Below, piece after piece: positions 1 through 6,555 of a DNA stretch of 10,380 bases. The stretch's first letter is position 1, and every line of letters starts with the position of its first letter. The notes below the pieces were generated by a model. The model ran no database searches. It had not been told where the DNA came from and was given only the letters and a program-made list of their open reading frames with translations. The DNA comes from an uncultured Collinsella sp. (GTDB lineage: Bacteria > Actinomycetota > Coriobacteriia > Coriobacteriales > Coriobacteriaceae), in assembly GCA_900540095.1 (NCBI GenBank), contig UQEO01000066.1:1-10380 (forward strand). Direction: 5' to 3'. The translations under genes and the position numbers were made by a program.

Positions 1-7
1 CGCCCGC

Positions 8-62
8 GCAGCGTCGACCGGTCCGCCGTTCGTTAGAACGGCGGAACTGAGGGCAGCGTCGA
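8..62. repeat. 10-bp direct repeat GCAGCGTCGA flanking hairpin
   Basis: GCAGCGTCGA occurs at 8-17 and again at 53-62, 45 bp apart, each copy preceding a perfect hairpin. The arrangement looks like two units of 'decamer plus hairpin', although the two hairpin stems differ in sequence. The role is unknown. Confidence 0.4.
22..45. terminator. Second perfect hairpin, 10-bp stem
   Basis: TCCGCCGTTC (22-31) pairs with GAACGGCGGA (36-45) around the loop GTTA. It lies about 20 bases beyond the htpG-proximal hairpin. It also lacks a U tract on both strands. It may be a backup terminator, the terminator of a convergent gene beyond the left edge, or part of a small repeat. Confidence 0.4.
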
Positions 63-65
63 GCT

Positions 66-93
66 GTTACGCGGTTTGGTAAAACCGCGTAAC
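66..93 (-). terminator. Perfect 12-bp hairpin just after htpG
   Basis: GTTACGCGGTTT (66-77) pairs perfectly with AAACCGCGTAAC (82-93) around a four-base loop, starting 8 bases beyond the htpG stop codon. The position fits a transcription terminator or a 3'-end stabilising hairpin. No U tract follows on either strand, so intrinsic termination is not proven. Confidence 0.55.
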
Positions 94-100
94 GACCCAA

Positions 101-2125
101 CTACATCAAGTTGCAAACAGCTGCCGCGAAGGCAACGGGGTCCTCGGGCAAAATGCCCTCGACCAGCAGGGCCTGATCGTAGAGCAGACCGGAGTACTGC
201 TTGATCTTGTCGGCGTCGCCTGCCTTCTGGGCAGCGACAAGCTTGGCAAAGACCGGGTGCTTGGCGTTGAGCTCGAGCACGCGCTGGCTCTTGGGCATAC
301 CATCGGGCGCTCCCTCGGGACCCTTCTGGAGCACCTTCTCCATCTCGAGCGAAAGCGGGCCCTCGGTGGTGATACACGCGGGAGCATCGGTCAGGCGCGC
401 AGAGACGGCGACCTTCTCGACCTTGTCGCCGAGCGCCTCCTTCATGGCGCTAAAGAGGTCCTCGTTCTCCTTGGTGGCGTCCTCGGCCTCCTTCTTTTCG
501 TCCTCGGTCGCCAGGTCAAGATCACCGGTCGCGACGTTCTTGAGCTCCAGATGACGATCCTCGACCTCGGGCTCGGCACCGTCGGCCACAGCCTTCTCGG
601 CAGCCTCGCGGGCAGCGTCGTCCTCGTAAATCTTGGGCATATCGGCGGCAACGTACTCACGCATGGCCTGGAAGGTGAACTCATCCACATCCTGCGTCAG
701 TAGCAGCACGTCATAGCCGCGGTCGAGCACGCCCTTTACCACGGGCATCTTGGCCAAGCGCTCACGCGAGTCGCCGGCGGCGTAGTAGATGGCCTTCTGA
801 TCCTCGGGCATGCCCTTGGCATACTCGGCCAGGGTAATCATCTTCTGCTCCTTGGCAGACCAGAACAGCAACAGGTCGGCAAGCTCATCGGCCTTCATGC
901 CATAGCTCGAGTAGATGCCGTACTTAAGACCGCGGCCAAAGTTTTCGAAGAACTTCTCGTAGGCCTCGCGGTCGTTGTCGCGCATATCCTCAAGGTCGGC
1001 GGTAATCTTCTTTTCCACACGCTTGGCGATGGCCTTGAGCTGACGGTTCTGCTGCAGCGTCTCGCGCGAGATGTTGAGCGACACGTCGGCGGAATCCACG
1101 ACGCCGCGGACAAAGTTGTAGTAGTCGGGCAGCAGGTCGTCGCACTTCTCCATGATCAGGACATTGGAGCTGTAGAGCGCCAGACCCTTCTCGTAATCCT
1201 TGCTGTACAGATCGAACGGCGCGCGGCCCGGCACAAACAGCAGGGCGTCATACTCGAGCGTGCCCTCGGCATGGAAGCTGATGGTGCGCGCAGGATCGTC
1301 AAAGTCGTGGAACGTGGACTTGTAGAACTCGTCGTAGTCCTTCTGCTCGACATCGGAGCTGCGCTTTTTCCAGATCGGCGTCATGGAGTTGACGGTCTCG
1401 AGCTCCTGGTAGTCCTCGTACTCGGGCGTGTAGTCATCGCCAGCATCCTCGGGCTTGGGCTTCTGGCGGCTCTTGGACACCATCATCTGGATCGGGTAGC
1501 GCACATAGTTGCTGTACTGCTGAATCAGGCTCTTGAGGCCCCACTCGGTCAGGAAGCGATCGTAGGTCTCGGCCTCGCCGTCGGCATCGAGCTTCTCGTT
1601 CTCGCGCAGCGTCAAGATGACATCGGTGCCGTGCTCGGCGCGCTCGCCGTCTTCGATGGTGTAACCCTCAAGACCATCAGACTCCCACACATGGGCGACA
1701 TCCTCGCCGTAGGCGCGGCTGACGACCTTCACATGGCTGGCGACCATAAAAGCCGAGTAGAAGCCCACGCCAAACTGGCCGATGATGTCGACATCCGAAC
1801 CCTGCTGCTCGGCGTTCTCGGTCTTAAACTCCTCGGAGCCGGAATGGGCGATGGTGCCCAGATTGCGCTCGAGCTCCTCGGCGGTCATGCCAATGCCGTT
1901 ATCCGAGATGGTAATGGTGCGGGCGTCTTTATCAAAGGAAACGCGAATAGCCAGGTCGCCCTGGTCGATCTTGACGCTCGGATCCTGCAGGCTCTTAAAG
2001 TTGAGCTTGTCGACGGCGTCGCTCGCGTTAGAGACAAGCTCGCGCAGGAAGATTTCCTTATTGGTGTAGATGGAGTTGATCATGAGGTCGAGCAGTTTTT
2101 TGCTCTCGGTCTTAAATTGACGCAT
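101..2125 (-). CDS. htpG: Molecular chaperone HtpG (bacterial Hsp90)
   Basis: ATP-dependent cytosolic chaperone dimer that remodels client proteins, often with DnaK. The 674-residue product is complete. The N-terminal GHKL ATPase domain (about 1-215) shows the ATP-site residues E29 and N33 (LRELVSNASDA), D75 in SDNGIGM, and the glycine-rich lid GQFGVGFYSAF at 116-126. The middle domain contains the conserved LNISRETLQQNRQL segment, whose arginine contacts ATP in this family. A C-terminal dimerisation domain follows; there is no eukaryotic MEEVD tail, as expected for bacteria. It is about 50 residues longer than E. coli HtpG, partly through an acidic, Lys/Glu-rich stretch before the C-terminal domain. 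The ATG at 2125 is preceded by AAAGGAC with 6 nt spacing and begins with the typical MRQFKTES. The stop is TAG. It is transcribed alone, behind a 200-bp leader/intergenic region with notable structure. Identification is secure. Confidence 0.98.
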   Translation of the reverse strand: MRQFKTESKKLLDLMINSIYTNKEIFLRELVSNASDAVDKLNFKSLQDPSVKIDQGDLAIRVSFDKDARTITISDNGIGMTAEELERNLGTIAHSGSEEFKTENAEQQGSDVDIIGQFGVGFYSAFMVASHVKVVSRAYGEDVAHVWESDGLEGYTIEDGERAEHGTDVILTLRENEKLDADGEAETYDRFLTEWGLKSLIQQYSNYVRYPIQMMVSKSRQKPKPEDAGDDYTPEYEDYQELETVNSMTPIWKKRSSDVEQKDYDEFYKSTFHDFDDPARTISFHAEGTLEYDALLFVPGRAPFDLYSKDYEKGLALYSSNVLIMEKCDDLLPDYYNFVRGVVDSADVSLNISRETLQQNRQLKAIAKRVEKKITADLEDMRDNDREAYEKFFENFGRGLKYGIYSSYGMKADELADLLLFWSAKEQKMITLAEYAKGMPEDQKAIYYAAGDSRERLAKMPVVKGVLDRGYDVLLLTQDVDEFTFQAMREYVAADMPKIYEDDAAREAAEKAVADGAEPEVEDRHLELKNVATGDLDLATEDEKKEAEDATKENEDLFSAMKEALGDKVEKVAVSARLTDAPACITTEGPLSLEMEKVLQKGPEGAPDGMPKSQRVLELNAKHPVFAKLVAAQKAGDADKIKQYSGLLYDQALLVEGILPEDPVAFAAAVCNLM

Positions 2126-2149
2126 GTGCAGTCCTTTCGCGCTACCCCC

Positions 2150-2190
2150 GTCCGCAAAAACGGCCCGGTCGCCCGAGCCGAATCGCAGAC
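2150..2190 (-). promoter_or_regulatory. Structured htpG leader: hairpin with U5 tract
   Basis: On the minus strand CGGCTCGG (2180-2173) pairs with CCGGGCCG (2168-2161), giving 8 pairs including one U-G, around a GCGA (GNRA) tetraloop. TTTTT follows at 2160-2156, which is the form of an intrinsic terminator. The flanks can extend the stem: GTCTGCGA (2190-2183) with TTTGCGGAC (2158-2150), 8 pairs with two G-U wobbles, burying the U tract. It lies 31 nt upstream of the htpG ATG. It may be the terminator of the upstream operon, an htpG attenuator or an RNA thermometer. Confidence 0.6.
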
Positions 2191-2204
2191 CTGCTATGTT
2201 CAGA

Positions 2205-2268
2205 CTTAGATTTTATAACCCATTAGCGCGCATATATACATACGGAATCGAAAAACTGTATGTCTAAG
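2205..2268 (-). promoter_or_regulatory. AT-rich candidate promoter region for htpG
   Basis: This is the only AT-rich stretch between the GNAT gene and htpG. Minus-strand elements include TAGACA (2266-2261) followed after 18 bp by TATGTA (2242-2237), and a separate TTATAAAAT (2218-2210) that could serve as a -10. CTTAGA/TCTAAG inverted hexamers (2205-2210 and 2263-2268) bracket the region. No full CIRCE or HAIR operator is seen. The exact promoter is not decidable by eye. Confidence 0.35.
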
Positions 2269-2289
2269 CGCTCCGATGCGCCAATTGCC

Positions 2290-2336
2290 AAGGAGCGTCC
2301 CCAACTGCCGGCAGAAAAGGAACGTCCCTATCTGCC
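2290..2336 (-). repeat. Imperfect tandem GGGGACGTTCC-type repeat
   Basis: Two 20-bp units, 2290-2309 and 2317-2336, match at 17 of 20 positions and are separated by 7 bp. On the minus strand they read GGCAG-T-GGGGACGCTCCTT-like. The second unit overlaps the stop codon of the GNAT gene. A palindrome CTGCCGGCAG (2305-2314) joins them, and GGCAGA/TCTGCC (2310-2315, 2331-2336) can form a stem. I recall similar GGGGACGTTCC elements from Coriobacteriia intergenic DNA, but cannot check it here. Confidence 0.5.
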
Positions 2337-2828
2337 ATCTACGCGCTTGGCCATCCAGACATGGGGCTGGCCCTCGTCTTCGTAATCTACCGGGGCAATT
2401 TGCGTGTAGCCCGCCTTTGCATAGAGCGGCAACACGTATTCCTGCGCATGCAGCTTAATAAGCTTAGCGCCGGCATCGCGTGCACACGAAGCACTGGCCT
2501 CGACGATCGCACTCGCCAGACCGCGACGGCGCATGCTCGGCAGCACAGCCACGCGCCCCATAATATAGGTCTCCCCCGCTGCGACGCCTTCGTCCAAGTC
2601 GCACGCCGGCGAAACTGGAGCCTCTGAATCTGCCGCGCGCTCAAGCTCTTCGGGAAACACGCGCGAGCAACCGGCAAGCTCGCCGTCTGCATAGAGCGTC
2701 ACATGAATGCAGTTCGGATCCTCGTCGATAGCGTCGAACTCATTCTCGTAGCCCTGCTCGTCCATAAAAACGACGCGGCGCACCAGCGCCGCGTCATCAA
2801 AGCATCCCGTCTTAAGTTGGATATCCAT
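2328..2828 (-). CDS. GNAT-family N-acetyltransferase (ElaA/YjcF-like)
   Basis: Predicted acetyl-CoA-dependent N-acetyltransferase of 166 residues; the substrate is unknown. The acetyl-CoA binding motif A is clear: GRVAVLPSMRRRGLASAIVE at 91-110, with the R/Q-x-x-G-x-G/A loop as R-R-R-G-L-A. It is followed by the LHAQEYVLPLYAKAGY segment (126-141), typical of ElaA-like GNATs, and a C-terminal GQPHVWM stretch. I chose ATG 2828 (MDIQLKTGCF) because GAAGGGG lies 6 nt upstream. An in-frame ATG at 2846 would add six residues but has no Shine-Dalgarno. The gene starts 39 bp after the stop of the CpsB-like phosphatase on the same strand, so it is probably the last gene of the polysaccharide-regulatory operon. 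Whether it acts on sugar, peptide or small-molecule amines cannot be read from sequence. The family call is firm and the function open. Confidence 0.88.
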   Translation of the reverse strand: MDIQLKTGCFDDAALVRRVVFMDEQGYENEFDAIDEDPNCIHVTLYADGELAGCSRVFPEELERAADSEAPVSPACDLDEGVAAGETYIMGRVAVLPSMRRRGLASAIVEASASCARDAGAKLIKLHAQEYVLPLYAKAGYTQIAPVDYEDEGQPHVWMAKRVDGR

Positions 2829-2867
2829 GGCTGCCCCTTCATTCAATGCGAACGTTAGGGACAGATT

Positions 2868-3518
2868 TTAGCGAAAATGGGCTCCACGCACGCTAAACTT
2901 CGCGCGAGCCTTCGCCAGGCAGTCGTAATGACCCACGTTATGGGCATCGCTCGCGATGAAGCTGTACAGGTTCTGATCGAACAGGCGCTGTGCCGGCTTT
3001 TTCTCGCGACCAAAGCGACCGCCGGCAATAAAGTCCGCCGAAGCCTGCAGCTTGCAGCCCATATCGACCAGGCGCTCCGCCACGCTTACATCCTTTTGAA
3101 CCGCACGATAGCGCTCAGGATGAGCGATAATCACCTGGTAACCACGGCACTGCAAATCGTAAATTGTGTTCTCGTACTCTCTAAACGCATACGCATCGGC
3201 ATGCGTCGAAAGCTCGAGCAGAAACTCGTTGGTTCCATCGAAATGCAAGTGCTCCGCAGCATCGATACCAAGCTCAACAAGCTTTCGATGGTTGACCTCG
3301 AAGCCCATCTGGAGCGGAAAACCGTCAGCGTTATCACGCAGCAGCTCAAAGGCATCCCACATCTTGTCGTAATCAAAATAGGGATCACGGCAGTGAGGAG
3401 TGCAAACGATTCTGGTTACACCGGCCCGCTTGGCAGCCTCGAGCATCGCCAAGCTCTCATCGAGATCGGCGGCGCCGTCGTCTACACCCGGCAAGATATG
3501 GCAATGAATGTCACGCAT
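2868..3518 (-). CDS. cpsB: CpsB/YwqE-like PHP-domain protein-tyrosine phosphatase
   Basis: Manganese-dependent phosphotyrosine phosphatase of the PHP (polymerase and histidinol phosphatase) superfamily, 216 residues, cytosolic. Metal-ligand motifs appear in family order: HCHILPGVDDG (H5, H7, D13), TPH (H42), GFE (E74), an E102-S-T-H106 region, AHPERY (H133, R136) and SDAH (D191, H193). All expected catalytic residues are present. It is slightly shorter than the roughly 240 residues usual for the family, and the C-terminus is short. In known systems this enzyme dephosphorylates the C-terminal tyrosine cluster of the cognate BY-kinase, here the gene immediately upstream (17-bp gap). The ATG start has AAGG about 9 nt upstream; the stop is TAA. 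The kinase/phosphatase adjacency strongly supports the assignment. The cps name follows family usage, and the polysaccharide controlled is unknown. Confidence 0.93.
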   Translation of the reverse strand: MRDIHCHILPGVDDGAADLDESLAMLEAAKRAGVTRIVCTPHCRDPYFDYDKMWDAFELLRDNADGFPLQMGFEVNHRKLVELGIDAAEHLHFDGTNEFLLELSTHADAYAFREYENTIYDLQCRGYQVIIAHPERYRAVQKDVSVAERLVDMGCKLQASADFIAGGRFGREKKPAQRLFDQNLYSFIASDAHNVGHYDCLAKARAKFSVRGAHFR

Positions 3519-3535
3519 AGGTCAGCCTTAATCAA

Positions 3536-4273
3536 CTAAACGTTTGCTCGGTTGGTGAAGATGCCCTTTTTGGAAGTCCCCTGATCGTCGGAGCCCTTCT
3601 TCACCTTCTTACCGTCCTTGGTGTAGTAGGAGTAGTAGTACTCGCTGGTCTCGGTCTCGCAGTAGTTCATAACGGTACCGATGAGCTTGACCTTCTCGGA
3701 CTTCTTAAGCTGACCGATGGCGTTGAGCGCCTCCTCGCGCTTGGTGAAATCCTCACGCACGACAAAAAGCGCACCGTCGGTCAGACTTGCGATCTCGGCA
3801 GCATCGATGAAAGTGCCGACCGGGGGAGCATCAAAGATGACGTACTGGAACTTGGCGGACAGTGCCTTTACCAGCTTGGCAAAGCGGTGAGAGACGATGA
3901 TGTCGGCAGGATTGGGAATATGCGGCTCGGCATCGAGGAAGTAGAAGTTCTTCTGACCCGTCTCGACAATTGCCTGGTCAATGGAGATCTGCTCGGAAAG
4001 AACCGCATAGAGTCCGCCGCGCGAACGAACGCCGAGCATATCGGAAAGGGACCTGCGGCGCATATCGGTCTCGACCAGGAGCACGGACTTGCCGCTCGTG
4101 GCGATTGCCTGAGCAAGGTTAATGGAAACCGTAGACTTGCCCTCGTTGGGAATCGAGGAGGTAACGGTGATGGTGCGAATGGGGTCGTCCACACTCGCAA
4201 AGCGGATGTTGGCCAGAAGGGTCTTGGCGGCATTCTGTACAACGAGCTTATCGGTGTTCTTTGCCTTAGCCAT
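3536..4273 (-). CDS. cpsD: CpsD/CapB-like bacterial tyrosine autokinase (BY-kinase)
   Basis: Cytosolic P-loop tyrosine kinase of 245 residues that autophosphorylates on a C-terminal tyrosine cluster and, with a membrane adaptor, controls polysaccharide chain length and export. Visible motifs are Walker A SSIPNEGKST (39-48), Walker A' LLVETDMRRR (65-74), Walker B VIFDAPPVG (145-153), and the tyrosine cluster EYYYSYYTKDG (211-221) followed by a Lys-rich tail. The N-terminal EX2RX2R motif, which contributes to the ring-octamer interface in characterised BY-kinases, is degraded: the aligned positions read N14, K17 and L20. Walker A' has ETD-M in place of the common DxD-L. The ATG lies only 2 bp after the upstream Wzz-like stop, with an AAAGGTGG Shine-Dalgarno inside that gene's end, so the two are translationally coupled. 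The TAG stop is 17 bp before the phosphatase gene. The family call is secure. Confidence 0.94.
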   Translation of the reverse strand: MAKAKNTDKLVVQNAAKTLLANIRFASVDDPIRTITVTSSIPNEGKSTVSINLAQAIATSGKSVLLVETDMRRRSLSDMLGVRSRGGLYAVLSEQISIDQAIVETGQKNFYFLDAEPHIPNPADIIVSHRFAKLVKALSAKFQYVIFDAPPVGTFIDAAEIASLTDGALFVVREDFTKREEALNAIGQLKKSEKVKLIGTVMNYCETETSEYYYSYYTKDGKKVKKGSDDQGTSKKGIFTNRANV

Positions 4274-4275
4274 GC

Positions 4276-4932
4276 CTATTTACCACCTTTCATAGCCGGA
4301 ATTCGGCCAACAACGGGAATACCCAGGAGCTCTTCTGCCTCTTCTGCACCGCGGATGCGGGTGTTGAGCATGTCTGCCAAAACGACATAGGCAACTGCGA
4401 TAAAGATGCCCGCGAGGAACGCGACAGCAACGTACAGCATACGCTTGGGACCGCTGGGGGCTTCGGGGGTCTTAGCCTCGTCGATAACGTTGATGCTCTG
4501 GGCAGCGCCGACGTTCTGAGCGACCGTACTCACCGAGCTGGCCATGGCCTTTGCGACCTTAGCCGTCTCCTTGGCATCGGTGCCGGTAACCGAAAGCGTA
4601 ATGACACGCGTGGTGGTCTCGGAGGAAACAGACACCTTGTAGTCATCCAGATCGGTGAGGCCCAGTTCATTGGCTGCGCCGCTCTTAACGCTATCGCTAT
4701 CCAGCAGCGTGGCGATATCGTTGGAAAGCATCTGACTCGCCGAGAGATCGTTGTAGCTCATCTGACCGCTATCGTCGGTCTTGGCGAGAATGTACATGCT
4801 CGTCGTCGCGGTATAGGTGTTGTCCATCGCAACGAAGGACACGATGCCCATGGCGATCGCGCAGACCACCGGAAGGGTGATGACCAGCTGAAGGTGCTTC
4901 TTCAGCAGCTGGAACAGTTCGAGAAGGGTCAT
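4276..4932 (-). CDS. cpsC: Wzz/CpsC/CapA-like chain-length determinant and BY-kinase membrane adaptor
   Basis: Polysaccharide co-polymerase of 218 residues that sets polymer length and activates the separate cytosolic BY-kinase, the split arrangement of Gram-positive bacteria. Topology fits the family: a short cytosolic N-terminus, TM1 about 15-35, an extracytoplasmic domain about 36-163, a proline-containing segment before TM2 (TPEAPSGPKR, with P156, P159, P162), TM2 about 166-187, and a cytosolic C-terminal activator tail with LNTRIRGAEEAEELLGIPVVGRIP. The SQMLSNDIATLLDSDSV segment is typical of Wzz domains. The ATG at 4932 has GAAAGG about 9 nt upstream. It is the first gene of the operon, preceded by about 195 bp containing a candidate promoter and the terminator of the upstream unit. 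No polymerase or flippase gene lies in the window, so the target polymer is unknown. Confidence 0.92.
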   Translation of the reverse strand: MTLLELFQLLKKHLQLVITLPVVCAIAMGIVSFVAMDNTYTATTSMYILAKTDDSGQMSYNDLSASQMLSNDIATLLDSDSVKSGAANELGLTDLDDYKVSVSSETTTRVITLSVTGTDAKETAKVAKAMASSVSTVAQNVGAAQSINVIDEAKTPEAPSGPKRMLYVAVAFLAGIFIAVAYVVLADMLNTRIRGAEEAEELLGIPVVGRIPAMKGGK

Positions 4933-5010
4933 GCAGCTTGCCTTTCATTTCCCCAGTTCGGATTGACAAAACTGTCCGTATGTTATCGCATCTTTTTACC
5001 GAGACCAAAC

Positions 5011-5041
5011 TCTATACATAAGAAACAGGCTCTCCTGTAAA
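5011..5041 (-). promoter_or_regulatory. Candidate promoter of the polysaccharide-regulatory operon
   Basis: Minus-strand TTTACA (5041-5036) is followed after 17 bp by TGTATA (5018-5013), within TATGTATAGA. It lies between the upstream terminator and the Wzz-like start at 4932, leaving a leader of roughly 70 nt. A small ACAGG/CCTGT inverted repeat overlaps the -35. Hexamer matches are moderate. Confidence 0.4.
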
Positions 5042-5060
5042 AATGTCGGAAGCAATCGTA

Positions 5061-5102
5061 AAATTGCACAACAACGCCGCACCCGAAAGTCAAATGCGGC
5101 GT
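5061..5102 (-). terminator. Candidate terminator after PhoR-like kinase gene
   Basis: On the minus strand ACGCCGCA (5102-5095) pairs with TGCGGCGT (5081-5074), 8 bp, around a 13-nt loop, 25 bases beyond the kinase stop codon. The following tail TGTTGTGCAATTTT is T-rich but interrupted. This fits the end of the pstB-regulator-kinase transcript and separates it from the polysaccharide operon. Confidence 0.5.
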
Positions 5103-5127
5103 CTGCATCAATATCTATGTTATATCG

Positions 5128-6552
5128 CTATGCGAATGGCTCGTCCTGCTGTATGGGAAACGTCACCGTAATGGTGGTTCCCACGCCCAACTCGCTCGAC
5201 AGATCGAGCGTGGCGTGATGATACAGGGCCGCATGCTTGACAATGGCAAGCCCCAGACCGGTTCCGCCGCGTGCCTTGGACCTACTCTTGTCCACGCGAT
5301 AGAACCGCTCAAATACCTTGCCCTGTTCTTCAGGCGCGATACCGATTCCCGTGTCGGCGACCGCAAGGAACGGATGGCCTTCGTCGTTGGTGCCGCACTG
5401 CAGCGTAACCGTACCGCCGGGTCGATTGTAGCGGATGGCGTTGCTTGCCAGATTATAGATGAGCTCGTCAATCAAGCGCGACACGCCCTCGATGACCACA
5501 GGCTTGGTCTCATGACTTATCGTCACATTCGCCTGACGGGCGACCTGTTCAAGACGCTGCTCGACCGCGTAGATGGCACGCGAGAGCTCAATAGGCTCCG
5601 TGGACCCAATGGGCACCGCCTCGCCCTCAGCTGCACGCTCGGCCTCGTCCAAGTTAGACAGCGTAAGGATATCGTTGACAAGCGCTGCCAAGCGGCCCGC
5701 CTCATGATAGATGCGACCGCCAAAGTTGCGCAGGTCGCCCTCGCCCTCGACCATGCCGTTTGCGATGAGCTCGGCATAGCCCGAAATCGCCGTAAGCGGC
5801 GTCTTGAGCTCATGGGTGATATTCGCCGTGAACTCGCGGCGCATACGGTCGTTGTCCGCCAGCACCGCCATTTGGCGCTTGAGCTCCTGGCGCTGCGACT
5901 CAATACGCTCAAGCATGGGGACCATCTCGGCATAGGCGTGCTCATAGCTACGGCGTGGGTGGTCCAAATCCACCTCTTGCAAAGGCGCGATGATGGCACG
6001 GGACTCGCGGCGCGCCATAAAAAACGAGAGTACCGCACCCGCTGCTGCGATAAGCAGCATCGGCGCCACCATCGACAGCAAAATCGCCGCAACGCCAGGC
6101 TGGGCCTGCGCCAAGCGGACAACCTGGCCGTTATCAAGGGCGACGGCGCGATACAGCATAATCTCGTCGAGCGTAGAGCTTGCGCGCTCCGCGGAACCCG
6201 AACCACTCTCAAAGGCCTCGATGACCTCGGGGCGATCGCCATGGTTGGGCAGTGTGGAAGGCGACGCCTCGTTGTCGTAGGCAACCGATCCATCCTTGTT
6301 AATCAGCGTGATGCGCAAGTCCTCTCGATCGAGGCTACGCAAGAACGGGATGGGCTCCTGCTGCTCGTCGAGGGCGGCAGCAATGAGCTCGGTTTCTTGC
6401 GCCAGGTTGGCACTCGTGGCATCCGCCAAGGTGTTTTGCACAAAGAACGCACCCAGCACCGTAAACGCCACGATAACCGCCATGGCGCAGACAAAGATCG
6501 TCACAAAAACGCGGTGCGACAGCGTATGTTTTCCCTGGGGGGCGAAGACCAC
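5128..6552 (-). CDS. PhoR-like membrane sensor histidine kinase
   Basis: Sensor kinase of 474 residues, partner of the regulator immediately upstream. The domain order is TM1 about 15-38, an extracytoplasmic sensor about 39-155 with a PAS-like ITLINKDGSVAYDN stretch, TM2 about 156-180, a linker, the HisKA H-box FTANITHELKTPLTAISGY with H247, the N-box LIYNLASNAIRYN (N367, N371), G1 ADTGIGIAPEEQ, F-box VFERFYRVD and G2 GGTGLGLAIVKH. All catalytic motifs are intact. The start is GTG, only 3 bp after the regulator's TAA, with a strong GGAGGAG Shine-Dalgarno overlapping the end of that gene; this indicates tight co-translation. Adjacency to pstB and the PhoB-like regulator suggests phosphate sensing, but the sensor domain itself does not prove the ligand. 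The histidine kinase call is certain; the PhoR role is probable. Confidence 0.93.
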   Translation of the reverse strand: MVFAPQGKHTLSHRVFVTIFVCAMAVIVAFTVLGAFFVQNTLADATSANLAQETELIAAALDEQQEPIPFLRSLDREDLRITLINKDGSVAYDNEASPSTLPNHGDRPEVIEAFESGSGSAERASSTLDEIMLYRAVALDNGQVVRLAQAQPGVAAILLSMVAPMLLIAAAGAVLSFFMARRESRAIIAPLQEVDLDHPRRSYEHAYAEMVPMLERIESQRQELKRQMAVLADNDRMRREFTANITHELKTPLTAISGYAELIANGMVEGEGDLRNFGGRIYHEAGRLAALVNDILTLSNLDEAERAAEGEAVPIGSTEPIELSRAIYAVEQRLEQVARQANVTISHETKPVVIEGVSRLIDELIYNLASNAIRYNRPGGTVTLQCGTNDEGHPFLAVADTGIGIAPEEQGKVFERFYRVDKSRSKARGGTGLGLAIVKHAALYHHATLDLSSELGVGTTITVTFPIQQDEPFA

Positions 6553-6555
6553 GGG

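Noticed and set aside
1..100. End of a plus-strand gene entering from the left edge
   Set aside because: Each frame meets a stop within 82 bases (for example TAG at 34-36), but the stretch is too short and hairpin-rich to support a coding call.
1271..2209. Plus-strand open frame of 312 codons antisense to htpG
   Set aside because: Leu/Val/Ala/Gly-rich shadow of the htpG codon pattern, with no recognisable domain.
2221..2250. CIRCE-type HrcA operator at htpG
   Set aside because: Only a half-like TTAGCGCGC is present; the matching GAGTGCTAA arm at 9-bp spacing is absent. No HspR HAIR inverted repeat was seen either.
2829..2846. Upstream ATG (2846) for the GNAT gene
   Set aside because: No Shine-Dalgarno precedes it, whereas ATG 2828 has GAAGGGG at proper spacing.
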